Shown: in pieces, positions 22,929-34,025 of the stretch | Layout of the letters: each line of letters begins with the position of its first letter | Numbering within the stretch: the stretch's first letter is position 1 | Assembly (NCBI GenBank): GCA_021495925.1 | Contig: JAKEKT010000047.1 | Coordinates: forward strand, 62,001-126,000 | DNA length: 64,000 bases | Origin: Diplodia intermedia | Lineage: Eukaryota; Ascomycota; Dothideomycetes; Botryosphaeriales; Botryosphaeriaceae | Direction of reading: 5' to 3' | Position numbers and translations under genes: made by a program | The notes under the pieces: model-generated | The model's input: only the letters and a program-made list of their open reading frames with translations | What the model was told of the DNA's origin: nothing | The model's database searches: none

Positions 22929-24275
22929 GATTGCGGCTGTGAATTGTTGGCGGGGTGGGTGAAAGTACAGGCTGTGAGATGCGGCGTCGTGGCTTTTATA
23001 TACCTAGACTCTTTGTGACTCGAAAACTCTCCGCGCAGTACCCCACCTGGTCGGACGATTTAGCGGGCGCCGCTTTAACGCGCCTGTCATCAATGCGATA
23101 AGCTGCGGCGCCTATACGTCGATGTCGTTCGATGCGCGCCAATCACCAACCCATGCGCTCATCACCAACAATGCTACACCGCAGTCGGTGGCATTCCGAC
23201 GTTGGTCAGAGTACTCTATGCCAGAGCTTCTCAAAAAGCCAATCTTGGTGTGTTACGGGCGTCTGCGGGCGTAGTAAGCTTATCGTGGAGCGCGGAAACG
23301 TTTGCCGGAGAGTTACCGTCCTGCTGCCTGGTTACAACACTTCGCGTCTGCTTGCTGGCCAATGGCAGCTGCCTACATCGTGGTGGGATTCTCGAAGGAA
23401 CACTAAATCCTGCGGCAAGATAAACGTGGTCTAGAACAACATGTGTAGCCTAGAACAGCGTGTCGAAGTAAGCTTACGCCAAGACTCGTATCTGACAATG
23501 AAAAGGATTAAGTCTATTATGTAGTCTAAATCTTGATTTCATTGAGCACAAGCCGAGAGAGACTTGTACTTGGGGATATTGTCACACTCAGGAGCCTTGC
23601 AGGAGACGGTCTGTTTAAAGACTGTGGCGGATTTATATCGCCGGGTAAGTACGGCAAGATCTGAACACACACTTGTTTCGTGTTGGATTATTCCCACAAT
23701 CCCTGTGGAGGAACCACCCTAGCAATATGCAAGTTTAGCTCGTACACTAGTTTTCAAAGTTTCCTATTATGCTCCCTAATTGCCTGCTTTGGACGGACGA
23801 TATGCACAGCGCAGATTCAAGACGCACACCCGGTTTTGAAGGCAACACCAAAGACTAGAGACTACCGCAGTAGAGCATATATCAATGGGTATAACCTGGT
23901 TCATCCTGGTTGCGAGAGACCAAAGTCGTTGCATTGCGAGCCTTCGCTCAGCCATTGACGTTCAGCTGATCTGGTTCCACGGCATCATCACACCATGTAT
24001 GGAAGTTTGTGCCACTTTTTGAGACGGCTTCCGATGTTGTTGATCCAACACCTGCTGCTCTCAGAGGCGCATGCATCAATAATATTTGCGAAAACGTCTT
24101 GCCTTGGGTTTATGCATCGTTTCCGTCCGGTATCAAACCTCGCGCGCTCAGCACAACACCAAAAGCACAAGTAAATGCAAATGAAAAGATAGTATTGCGG
24201 GTATTCAGATCTTGATACGTCATCCACTCTACCCAAAGCACTCAGAATGGGCACTGCCACACGACCACCCACCAG
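22929..24275. other. intergenic, AT-richer
   Basis: Promoter of the DUF1993 gene on the left and 3' flank of the siderophore transporter on the right. Between about 23.4 and 24.2 kb base composition is visibly more AT-rich than the coding regions. I see only short frames and no family similarity. Confidence 0.5.
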
Positions 24276-26153
24276 CTAAACAACATTTCCGCGCACCTGC
24301 TTGATCTGCTTGACATTGAGGTTCCGCCACAGGCTCACGCTCGCAAGCGCGCCGACAAGGATGCACACGGAAGTGATGCACATGATGCGCTGCGAGGCGC
24401 CGTACGCGGCGTTGATGCCGTCCCTCTCGGGCGAGCCGACGGGGTAGCTGGTCTGGACGGTGATGTCGGAGTAGATGGCGGCGGCGTCGGTGCCTGCGGG
24501 TGTGTACCTGACGAGGTTGGAGTAGAAGGTGCCGGTCCAGATGGCAGCAGCGATAGTGCTGCCGATGGACGAGCCGACGCTGCCGAACAGGTCGAGCACG
24601 GCCATGATCACGGCGACGTGCTGGTGGTCGGACGGCGACAGCATGGCCATCTCGCCGCAGATGACGATGGGCCCGCCCGCGAAGGCGACGAAGATCTGCG
24701 TCATGACGATGTAGCCGACGCTCTGGTCGGGCTGGCGGAAGTGGATCATCAGGCCGACACCGAGCATCATGAGGGGCACGAGGAAGAAGAGGGCGAAGGG
24801 CTTGAAGCGCCCGGTGCGGTACACGAGCGCCGACACGAGGACGGACGAGAAGCACGACACGGTGCGGTAGATGTTGCTGATGTACGTCGTCTGCGCGACG
24901 CCCGTGCCCCACACCACCATCAGCATCGACGTGAAGTACGAGCCCCACACGGCCGAGTTGGCGAAGACGAAGAGGAACATGATGCCGCCGAACAGCACGG
25001 TGCGGTCCGCGAGCAGCCCGAACGGGATGAAGGTGACGGGCGCGAGGAAGCGCTCCCACAGCACGAACGCCGCGACGAGCGCGGCGCCGACGACGATCAT
25101 GGCGATGATCATGGGCGACCGCCACCCGTCGGCCTGGTACGAGTAGAGCGAGAAGGGCAGCAGGAACAGCGCCATGCCCGCGCCGAGCAGCAGGATGCCG
25201 AACAGGTCGACGTCGACGACAAACTTCCACGCGCTCCGGAGCGTCATGTTGCGCACCTGGCCCTGCGGCTCGAGGAGGCCCATCTTCTCCGCCTTGTGCT
25301 GGTTCCACAGGAAGAGGAAGATGAGCGGGCCGAGCACGAAGGGCGCGACGATGGCCCACAGCCCGATGCCCCAGCGCCAGCCTATGCCGCCGCTGGCCAG
25401 GACGCTGTCGGTGATGGGCCCGGCCGCCCAGGTGGTGAAGATGTAGGGGGTGGTTGCGAAGGAGAGCATGAGGGCACGGCTCTTCAGCGTCGAGGTGTCG
25501 GCGACGTAGATGGTCAGCACATAACTGACACCCTGGGACCTGGGAACCGGTCAGTAACCGCATTGGGCGCGATGGCGGCGGCGGCGAGCTTACCCAACGG
25601 TATAGAAGGTCTGAGCGGCTGCATAGGTGGTGACGTTGTTGCAGGCGGCCATCATGACGAACCCGAGCATCCAGATCAAGAGCATCAGACCGAGACCCTG
25701 CGGGCGACCCCAGGCATCGAGGATCTTGGCCAGGGGAAGCTTGAACAGACCAGCCACGAGGTTGGCCATGATGCTGGTTGCGGCGGTCAGGGAATGCATC
25801 TGGAATGCACTGGTGACGAATGGGGTGAAGACGCCGAGGGCGACCTCCTGAATGGAGGTGACGACATAGAAAAGCCAGATGCTGCGGGGTGGTTAGAACA
25901 TTGACGCCTTTGTTGAGTGTTGATCGGAGGCTCACAAGAGGTAGGCCAAGGCAATGTGCAGCTTGCTCCAGACGGCAGTGACGGCCTCGACCTTCTGCAC
26001 GCCTGCCTGGGCATCCTTGTCGACCAGGTCGTTGATGTTGTCCTTGTCGAGCGACTCGTGCTGAGGCTCAAGCGTCTTCTCGTCGGCGACTGGCTGGATG
26101 GGGGCCGGTTCCTCAGTCGGCAATTCGGCCGTCTTCTTGGAGAAGAAACCCAT
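24276..26153 (-). CDS. siderophore-iron transporter, MFS (SIT family)
   Basis: Three exons: 25936-26153, 25594-25881, 24276-25539; 589 codons, normal for the family. A 65-residue acidic soluble N-terminus (MGFFSKKTAELP) is followed by about 14 hydrophobic segments. Diagnostic stretches include DAWGRPQGLGLMLLIWMLGF, the TFYTVGSQGVSYVLTIYVAD region and ATTPYIFTTWAAGPIT, as in MirB/Sit1/Arn-type transporters that import ferric siderophores across the plasma membrane by proton symport. Which siderophore cannot be told. The promoter carries a perfect SreA-type site about 380 bp upstream (26532-26540), consistent with repression in iron-replete cells. An oligopeptide transporter gene lies next upstream on the same strand. 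Confidence 0.92.
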
Positions 26154-27293
26154 GGCTGCAGCTGCACAAGCCGGGCAGGGGATCGGCGGGACGGTTGATC
26201 GGAGCTGCGGCCGGGCTCAGGCGCGTGAGACGGCAGCAAGAACACCGCAGAGGCGTCGATAGAGGAGATGGGCAGAGCGAAGACGGTAATTCACACATTT
26301 CGGCGCAGCGCAGCTACATATATAGGCGTGAATGCAGAGCCAGACTGGCCGCTGTCGGCAAAAGCTTGAGCAGCATCGTTCCACCCGCGAGCTCTTGGCA
26401 GCTCTCGAACGCGAGTGCTGCCGGCGACAGACGACACATGCAGACGACGATGGCGTTGGGGGCTGGCGCTGGTTGGTCGCCCGCGCGAGACAGTCTATGT
26501 GGTGGAGAAAGCAGGCGCCATGGCAAAGATTTTATCTGATCTCCGCCCCAGTTTATCAATCTTATCAATCAATCGATTGGCCGGCGCGGGCGAGGGTTGA
26601 GATCCTTCGGCAAAGTCCTTGGGCGAGATCTCGCCTCTTTGCCGAGTGCAACGTTCCTTCGCGCGCGGCCCATTTCCCTTCTCTTCCTCATCGCCGTCGA
26701 CCACTGAGCCCAACGTCTTGCCATCTCCCCATCTCCGCGTCTTTGCATCAACCCATCAACTGACACTGTCGTCTCATGACTTCGGTGAGAGCGTGCAGTG
26801 CGATTGCGACACTGCTCGATTTGCCGTACAACTTTTTGTCAATCAAATTCCTTTTTTATTTCCAGGTGGCGACAAGGCAATGAAGGCTATTTTTACGCGT
26901 AAACCATTTTTCAACTTTCCGTTCTGAGCCGAAGCGGATGTAGATAGCGCCCGCTGAAGAAGTTGCCGCAACAGCGTCGTCTTCGTCCACCATCCTCCCT
27001 TTCCGCTGCCGTGATGGCCCAATGGCAACCCCATCAGATCTACAGATCGACAAGAGCTCACGGCAAAGCCTCACTCAAAGTTCCGGGTTTCGCTCGCACC
27101 AAAGACTACTGAAAGCAGCGCTACATCCACCTCTCCGTCCGCCTTTACGCCTCTTCCTCAGCCGACCGTGAGCGCGGGGTTCGAAGAACGAAGGAACATC
27201 AAGGAGGAAGTCAGGATGCGAGCGGCGGAGCGGATGGTTTCGTGTGGATTAAAGGAGTGTGAAGAAAGCATTCGAGCAAACGTCCCACCCCCA
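26154..27293. other. siderophore transporter promoter and OPT 3' flank
   Basis: Both flanking genes run leftward. The left part, up to about 26.6 kb, is the transporter promoter with clustered GATA elements. The remainder holds no recognisable gene. Confidence 0.55.
26532..26540 (-). promoter_or_regulatory. SreA/Urbs1-type iron-responsive GATA site
   Basis: The minus strand reads ATCAGATAA, an exact match to the ATCWGATAA consensus of fungal iron-regulatory GATA repressors. Two further GATAA cores on the same strand lie at 26553-26557 and 26562-26566. It is oriented with the siderophore transporter gene and about 380 bp before its ATG. Confidence 0.65.
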
Positions 27294-29808
27294 TCAAGAA
27301 TCCAGCGCAAAGCACCTCTCACTGCTCGCCGCCTCGTTCCCCCACCAATTCGGCATCGACACGATCTTGCCCGCGCCGAAGAACAGGAAGATCAGCAGCA
27401 TGTTGAAGTTGAAGCCGGCGTCGAAGGCGGCGGCCAGGATGTAGTTCCAGCGGGCCCAGACGTCGTAGCGGCGGCGGTAGGCCCAGAACATGACGACGAA
27501 GCCGCCGAGGAAGCAGCTGGTGTAGCCGGCGCTGATGTTGCCGTAGAAGTGCGCCATGGTCGAGAAGAAGATGGTGGTGTTGCACAGGTTGAACTTGAGG
27601 CGCGGCAGCGCGCGGTGCAGCGCGAAGACGGCGACGGGCGCGAGCGCGCCGACGAGGAAGCCGTAGGGGAGGATGCGGTAGATGTGTTGCTGGAAGAGGC
27701 GGCGGGGGCCCTGTTTCGGAGGTCAGCAATGCGCTCGAAAGAGTGGGGGATGGAGGGGAAGCTGCGTACGATCAGGACGTACTGCACGCCCATGGTCAGG
27801 TTCGACGTCAGGCTCTGCGCCGTCCACTGGTGCGACGGGTCCTCGAGCTTGCCGGTCAGGTAGTCGAACTTGGTGTCGAGCACCCAGCGCACGACGGCGT
27901 AGTTGACGGGGATGCCGAGGAACGAGCCAAACACCTGGGTGAAGAAGACGGTCTTGGGCGGGATGTGCATGTAGTGGCCGATTTTCATGTCCTGCAGGTT
28001 GTACTGGGCGCGGTACCACGCGTTGCCGGCGATGCTGCCGTAGACGGAGGCGCCGGTGGGGTTCTTGTAGCCGCCGACGGCGTTGACCATCAGCCCGTAC
28101 AGCAGCTCGTTGACGGTGCCGATGGGCAGCTGGAAGTTGGACAGGGCGTACAGCCAGCCCAGCGGCACGACGAGCACGGCGCCCGTGCCGATGGCCACAA
28201 AGTACGTCCACGTCGGGATGTACAGCTGCCCGCACGCGACGATGGTGACGAGCGACACGAAGGACACGCCGAACAGCGCGAGGAACCACCACATGGGCAC
28301 CTCGTCGTACGCCCGCTGCAGCACGCTGAGCTGGTCGTCGTACTGCTCCTGGATGCGCGCCCCGCGCCGCGTGGCCCGCTCGCGCAGCTTGGAGAAGCTG
28401 TCGCGGATCTGGCGGTAGCCGAAGAGCGCCATCCAGACGATGGCCGACGTGTAGGCGGCATAGTCGAAGAACATGCCCCACAGCACCTGCGTGCTGACGA
28501 ACGGCGGCCCGTACTCCTGGTAGGCGGTCTCGTTGAAGGTGACCTGAGGGGTGAGCAGACTCGTGGTGGGATACGATGTTCCGTTCTCTGCGACGAGGTC
28601 AGTCAGATTGCACACTCGTCCGGATTTCAAACCCAGAAGAGCGTACCCAGGAAGAGTCGGTTAGACATCAGCTGATGGTGCCACTGGCCCAACCCCCCGA
28701 ACTTGGCCGCCGGGAGCAGAATCCAGCAGCTGCACACGAAGGCGGCGAACATGACGACCTGGGTCCACCACGGCGTCAGGAACAGGTTGTACTGGGTCGA
28801 GATGTTGCTCCAGTCCAGCGAGAGGTTGAGGAAGCCCATGCCGCCGAAGCCGGCGCCGACGAAGTTGGCCACCGAGTTGTTCGGCGCCACCCAGCACAGG
28901 AAGGCCAGCGAGCCCAGCATGGGAAACACGAACTCCGGGAGGAACTGCCAGAGGATGACGGCCAGGAGCACGAGGAAGAAGACTTTCGACTGCTTCCGCG
29001 ACAGCGCCGTCGGGTTCTCGCGCTGCTTCTTCTGCGTCTCGAAAAGCGCCGTCTGGCACAGCCTGCGATTGGGTCAGTCTCGACGGCACGCCAGGCCACA
29101 ACGAGCCAGAACTCACGCGGTAAACCAGGGGAACTGCGGGTCATAGATGAGGAACTGCCGAGCAATAGCCGCAAAGGAGTAGCCCGTGAAGACGATGCCC
29201 CACATGAAGAAGATGGCGACTGCGGGGTGGACCTTGGAATCGAAGTACAGCTCCGCCATGGAGATGGGCGCGTAGCCCAGGTTGTACGTCGCGCCCGACG
29301 CCGCCGAGATGGTCACGAGAACGTGCTCCTTGACGCTGAACGGGCCCGGGTTGAGGTTGAAGCCCCAGCTCGTGAACGGCAGCCGCACCTGCCACGCCGG
29401 CAGCACCTTGGCCATCCAGGACCCCGCGTAGCTGGACGCGATCTGGACGAAGAAGACCGAGTACGGCGCGTACGTGGTGCGGAAGTGGCTCATCATGCTG
29501 AGGAAGGCGCCGGGCACGACGAAGATGACGGTCAGGACGAAGTAGCGGAAGGTGAGCGTCGGCAGCGTCGGGTCGTCGTGCAGGCTGACGATGCGGCGCA
29601 CGTAGGGGGGGATGTCCTTGAGTCGCGGGTCATTGTCGTCGATGGCCTCTTCTCCGTTGTCGCCTGTCTGTGTCGTAAAGATGAACGGCGGCTTTTCGAG
29701 ATCGGATACAACCGGCGCGGGCTTGCCAGATCCCTCGGGTTCCTGGCTCGGGGGTGAGTTCAAGTAAACCATCATCTTTTTCGGGTGCATGTCAAACCGT
29801 TGTGGCAT
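27294..29808 (-). CDS. oligopeptide transporter (OPT family)
   Basis: Four exons: 29117-29808, 28647-29062, 27770-28587, 27294-27710; 780 codons. It has many hydrophobic segments and both OPT hallmarks: NPGPFSVKEH after helix 2 and the KIPPR-like segment GHYMHIPPKTVFFTQVFGS. The C-terminus (FGAGKIVSMPNWWGN) is also typical. Members import tetra- or pentapeptides, glutathione or metal chelates by proton coupling at the plasma membrane. The N-terminus before the first helix holds about 80 acidic residues. The ATG at 29808 is the first in frame; one at about 29790 is an alternative. A 56-bp tandem duplication lies just upstream. Confidence 0.92.
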
Positions 29809-29844
29809 CCGCTGGCCGCGAGTTCGTTGTTGAGGTCGACATGG

Positions 29845-29956
29845 CGATCATGCGGCTCGACAGTAAGAACGCCGAGGAGATGGAGATGCGGGAGCCAAGT
29901 CGATCATGCAGCTCGACACTAAGAACGCCGAGGAGATGGAGATGCGGGAGCCAAGT
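29845..29956 (+). repeat. 56-bp tandem duplication upstream of OPT gene
   Basis: Two head-to-tail copies, 29845-29900 and 29901-29956, differing at two positions. The first bases of a third copy (CGATCA) follow. They begin 36 bp before the OPT start codon, so they sit in its leader or core promoter. Confidence 0.9.
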
Positions 29957-30856
29957 CGATCAAGCCAGGGCAGCAATCTTGGGTCCCAATGCCAATAAAT
30001 GGTTCATTCAGAGTTACCACTGGCGCAGCAAGCAGCACGCTATGTGCGTTGCGGATGGTGTCATCGTATTGTGGTGTTTGCATCACCATAGTTTGCAGAT
30101 CATAGTGCGGGTAAAGAGCACCGCCTGCCCCATGTGGTCATCCAGCCCGCTTTGCCTGCAGGACTCCATGTGGCAATCGAATCGATTTATGGGCCGCATT
30201 TCAGAATTTTAATCTTCAAGGCCGACAACCGAGCGGCAAAGATGTTACCAATGACTCCGGCCGTAGCGTCCAGTCAACAGGCAACTTGACAGCCTTGACA
30301 TCTTGATGTCAGAAGTCAATTTGTTGGGTCTCACGATACTAGTACCTAACGATTATTGCACCATTGAAAATTTTCTGATCGAGTCACGAGAGAGTGGTAG
30401 CGCAGCTCAACCGAGTCTCGCCTAACTCAACGTCTTTGGAACTCCAGAATTCTGGCATTCCCACATCCAAGCAAAGCTCTACTCGTCGGCAAGTTCGGCA
30501 GGGAATTTGACAACGCAATTTGCCGAGGCGCCAGAACTGGGTGTGAGTCTGCGAACAAATAAACATCGCACGGAGCATGCGCCGATATCGCACCCCAACT
30601 TGCTTTGCCAATGATATAAAGGTACAATGGCCTGGAGCTTGGAAACACAGAGGGCTTCCTATATAGCACTCATTCAAGTTAGTCGCATCTCATGTCGATC
30701 TCTTGATCATCTGTACCGTCGTCCAAAATTACTGATCCTGGTGCGAAAATAGGCAAGGATGCTCTCTCTCGGAGCTACTTCTCGATGCTGATAGACATTG
30801 CACTATAGTAGCTAACCCACTAACCCCAAAACTCCAAATCCCATGTACATCCATCT
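29957..30856. other. intergenic, nothing recognised
   Basis: Upstream region of the OPT gene and 3' flank of the fumarate reductase gene. Only short frames are present. Confidence 0.5.
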
Positions 30857-32395
30857 CTACTCCTTGCGCAAGCTCTCCGCAGCCTGCTCTCCGGCGATCC
30901 GCCCGTACACAACACACTCCAACAACGAGCTTCCACCCAGCCTGTTGGCGCCGTGAATGCCCCCGCTCACCTCGCCTGCCGCCCAGACGCCCTCAATCGG
31001 CTTGTCATCCTTATCCAGCACCTCAGCCTTGTCATTGATGACCACGCCGCCCATCGTAAAGTGCACCACGGGCGTCACTCTCCCAACATAGACAACCGAC
31101 TCGGGCGTCACATCCCTGAGCTCCCAGTGCCCAAACGCCTTGCGCCCAAGCGGATCCCCCGCCTTCCCCGCCGCCGCGTCAGCATAAGCCTGCACCTCCT
31201 TGACTGCCTGCTCGCCGCCGAGCTCGGCCACCGTCGTCTTCCGCATCAGCCCCTTGAACAGGTAAAACCCGACGTGGCTCTTCGCCGCTTGATACGCGCC
31301 CTCGTCCAGCACGATCTTGACGTCCCACACCCTAACCCCATCCACAACCTCATCAGGCGCGACCTCGGTGATGCGATCCGTCACGACCTGCCTCGTCTGC
31401 AACTCATCCACGAACCTCTTTCCCCCCCTCAACATGACCCCGCCCTCGCCCCGCAGCACCTCGGCCGCCAGAAACTTGACCGGCGCCCCCACCGCCTCCG
31501 GGTCCACGAACCCCGTCGGGTGCACCTGCACCATGTCCATGTCGACCAGCCGCGCGCCGCCCACCGCCGGCGCCGTCAGCAGCGGCGCGCTGCCGGGCCA
31601 CGCCTCGTTCGTCGACGGCAGCCCCGCCAGGTCGGGCCGGTACGTCTGCAGCAGGCCCGCGGCGTCGCCCGCGAAGCCGCCCGTCGCGAACACGACCGGG
31701 CCGCGCAGCTCGTGCGTCTTGCCGTCGCTGCTGTGGTACTCGACGCCGGCGACGCCGCCGCCGCCGCCGTTGCCGTCGCGCGGGAGCAGCCTCGTCACCG
31801 TGGCGTTGGTCAGCAGCGTGAAGAGCGGCGAGGCGTTGAGCTCCTTGAGCAGCGCCGTCACGATGGCGGCGCCGGGCGGCGTGGGCCCCGCGCCGCGGTG
31901 CGTGCGCGCGCGCGTGTGGCCGCCCAGCTGCGCGACGACGCTGAGGTCGATGCCCTTGCCGTCGGCGAGCCAGTAGATGGCGTCCCTGCTGCGCTGCGTG
32001 AGGGTCCGGATGAGGGCGTCGCGCAGAGGAGACTGGTCGTCGGCGAAGGCGGCGCCCGCGGAGCGCACCGTGTCGGCGTAGAAGGTGTCGTCTTCCGGGG
32101 CCGGCTGGTAGCGCGTCGGCGCGCCGTTGATGCCTGAGGACGCTTTGATGCTGTTGCCGCCCGGCTTGGGCAGGCGCTCGAGGAGCGTGACGGGGTGGTG
32201 GGCGGAGAGCAGGGTGGAGGCGGCGGAGAGGCCGGCGAGGCCTGAGCCGACGACGATGGCGCGGCGGGCGGATGGCGCGGCGGCGGTGGTGGTGTTTTGC
32301 GACATGGTGGAGAGCAGGCGGGTGTAGAGCATGGGAATCAGGGGGATGGCGAAGGTGAGGGCGAGGACGAGGAGGAAGGTCCTTCTGCCGGGCAT
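30857..32395 (-). CDS. FAD-dependent fumarate reductase, Osm1/Frd1-like
   Basis: Single exon, 512 codons. The N-terminus has one hydrophobic segment (FLLVLALTFAIPLIPMLY), suggesting an ER or mitochondrial targeting anchor. Then come the FAD motif AIVVGSGLAGLSAASTLL, the SSGINGA loop, HTRARTHRGAG and FATGGFAGD. HFTMGGVVIN and the C-terminal GEVSGGIHGANRLGGSSLLE complete the soluble fumarate reductase pattern. The enzyme reduces fumarate to succinate with FADH2, reoxidising cofactors for oxidative protein folding or in low oxygen. Length fits the family. No frameshift or intron is needed. Confidence 0.92.
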   Translation of the reverse strand: MPGRRTFLLVLALTFAIPLIPMLYTRLLSTMSQNTTTAAAPSARRAIVVGSGLAGLSAASTLLSAHHPVTLLERLPKPGGNSIKASSGINGAPTRYQPAPEDDTFYADTVRSAGAAFADDQSPLRDALIRTLTQRSRDAIYWLADGKGIDLSVVAQLGGHTRARTHRGAGPTPPGAAIVTALLKELNASPLFTLLTNATVTRLLPRDGNGGGGGVAGVEYHSSDGKTHELRGPVVFATGGFAGDAAGLLQTYRPDLAGLPSTNEAWPGSAPLLTAPAVGGARLVDMDMVQVHPTGFVDPEAVGAPVKFLAAEVLRGEGGVMLRGGKRFVDELQTRQVVTDRITEVAPDEVVDGVRVWDVKIVLDEGAYQAAKSHVGFYLFKGLMRKTTVAELGGEQAVKEVQAYADAAAGKAGDPLGRKAFGHWELRDVTPESVVYVGRVTPVVHFTMGGVVINDKAEVLDKDDKPIEGVWAAGEVSGGIHGANRLGGSSLLECVVYGRIAGEQAAESLRKE

Positions 32396-32960
32396 GGAAG
32401 CGGGTATTGGCGGGATTCCATGAGGGGCGGGGAGGGAAAGCGTTGTTATAGGACGAGAGCGGCGATGGAGTGATTGTTGTTAGAGGTGACATGAGCTGAG
32501 CATGTTTGGGCGCGAGAGATCACCCCACCACCCCACCGAACAACACTGCCCCACCATGCATCCCCCCGCCTTCCGCGCCCGCTCCGCTGGCTTTCGACAG
32601 ATCGTCGGCGCAATTCCTTTCTTAGCAGAGCACTCCTTTGTCGCAGGTGCAGACAGAAATGCGGACCATGACCCCGGGCGACTGTTACCATTCTTCGGCG
32701 TTCAAGTCTTCGCTTAGATGGTGTATTGCGATGTGTGCCTGAGAATCTGTCCCAGAGCGGGGTGAGAGACGTGCAACGACTCATGCTGGGAACTTGAGTA
32801 AGTAGTCAGCCGACCGGCCCGAATTCGTTGTGTACATTGATGGGGAATATTATTCTCGTCCTGCTTTAACGTACTCCATGAATCATTGAACCACCATCCC
32901 GGTCATTAAGCCTCAAAACATCCCACAACAGACCTCGCGACACCCACCCACTAGCCAGCG
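32396..32960. other. intergenic, nothing recognised
   Basis: Promoter side of the fumarate reductase gene and 3' side of the membrane protein gene. No further feature seen. Confidence 0.5.
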
Positions 32961-34025
32961 TCATCCGCAGCGTCCACAATCCAACCGTTCAACCCCATCC
33001 ACCTTCCCCAGCCTTCGCGCGGGCGCCCCGGCAGCAACAACAACAACAACCCCATACGCCTCCGGATGCCTCAGCACGCCGCCCAGCCCCTGCGCAACCT
33101 CGACGACAGCCAGCAGCGCCAGCAACTCGAAAGCGACGGGCAGCACCAACACCGGCACGTTCTCGGCCAGGTACCCGGCCCTGTCAAACACAAAGACCAT
33201 CGCCGGCGGGTTCCAAAACGCCACAAACGCCCGCACGAAGCCGTACGCGAACAGGGAGAAGGCCAGCGCGTACGTCCAGCCGCGCAGCGCGCCGGGGATG
33301 ACGCGCACGGCGGCGGCGGTGGCTGCTGCTGATGCCCGGCGGAGCGCGACGGCCATCTTGATGGCGCCGGCGAAAGCCAGCAGCAGCCAGAGGAGCTCCG
33401 CCGCCTTGGCCATGTCGCGGTGGCGGTGGGTCGAGATGGCGCCGGCGGTCCGGATGAAGGTTTCGTGCTCGTAGGTCAGGACGGCGATGTATGAGATGAT
33501 GAGGACGGTGAGCGAGGCGAGGAGGATGCGGGAGACTGGCGCCCAGCGGGAAGAGGGCGTGTCGTCGCCCAGCCGGTCCAGGCCGCGGCAGAGCGGCTGC
33601 AGGACGGTGGCGAGGAGGGAGGAGGCGGCGAGCCAGTGGAAGACTGTTTCGGCGATTTCGCAGCGGAGGGCGATGCGGTGGTCGTCGGTGAAGGGGCACC
33701 AGGTGATCAGCCAGATGATGGAGCGGTAGATGGCGTAGCTTTGGCGTGGTTAGCAGCGGGTGCGGGTAGAGGGTGTTTTGAAGGGGCGTATGGCGTACAT
33801 AATCCAGAAGGAGAGCGTCACGCCGAAATTGTGCAATGCGACGACTCGGTATGGCGGCTGGATCTTTCGTTGCTTGAGCAGCCAAAAGAGGGAAATGAGG
33901 AAGAGTAGGGTGATTTCAAGACACTCGATAGAGATCATGGCCTGTGCCAACGGGGATTCGAGTAGGGCGAAGCATTTCCAGTTTGAAAAGTAGAAAACAC
34001 CATCATCTTTCGAGGAGACAACCAT
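32961..34025 (-). CDS. hypothetical multi-pass membrane protein
   Basis: Two exons, 33799-34025 and 32961-33738; 334 codons. The intron (GTACGC donor, GCTAAC branch, AAG end) joins FWI to YAIYRSIIWLITW in frame. About seven hydrophobic segments are visible, among them LEITLLFLISLFWLL, LLASLTVLIISYIAVL, LLWLLLAFAGAI and VPVLVLPVAFELLALLAVVE. There is no signal peptide or recognised motif. The layout resembles uncharacterised fungal seven-helix proteins, but I cannot name a family. The last 40 residues are Val/Ala/Gly-rich. It shares orientation with the fumarate reductase and OPT genes, with no sign of functional linkage. Confidence 0.7.

Noticed and set aside
24618..25904. 428-codon plus-strand frame over the siderophore transporter
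   Set aside because: Charged shadow translation; the minus strand gives a full 14-helix transporter.
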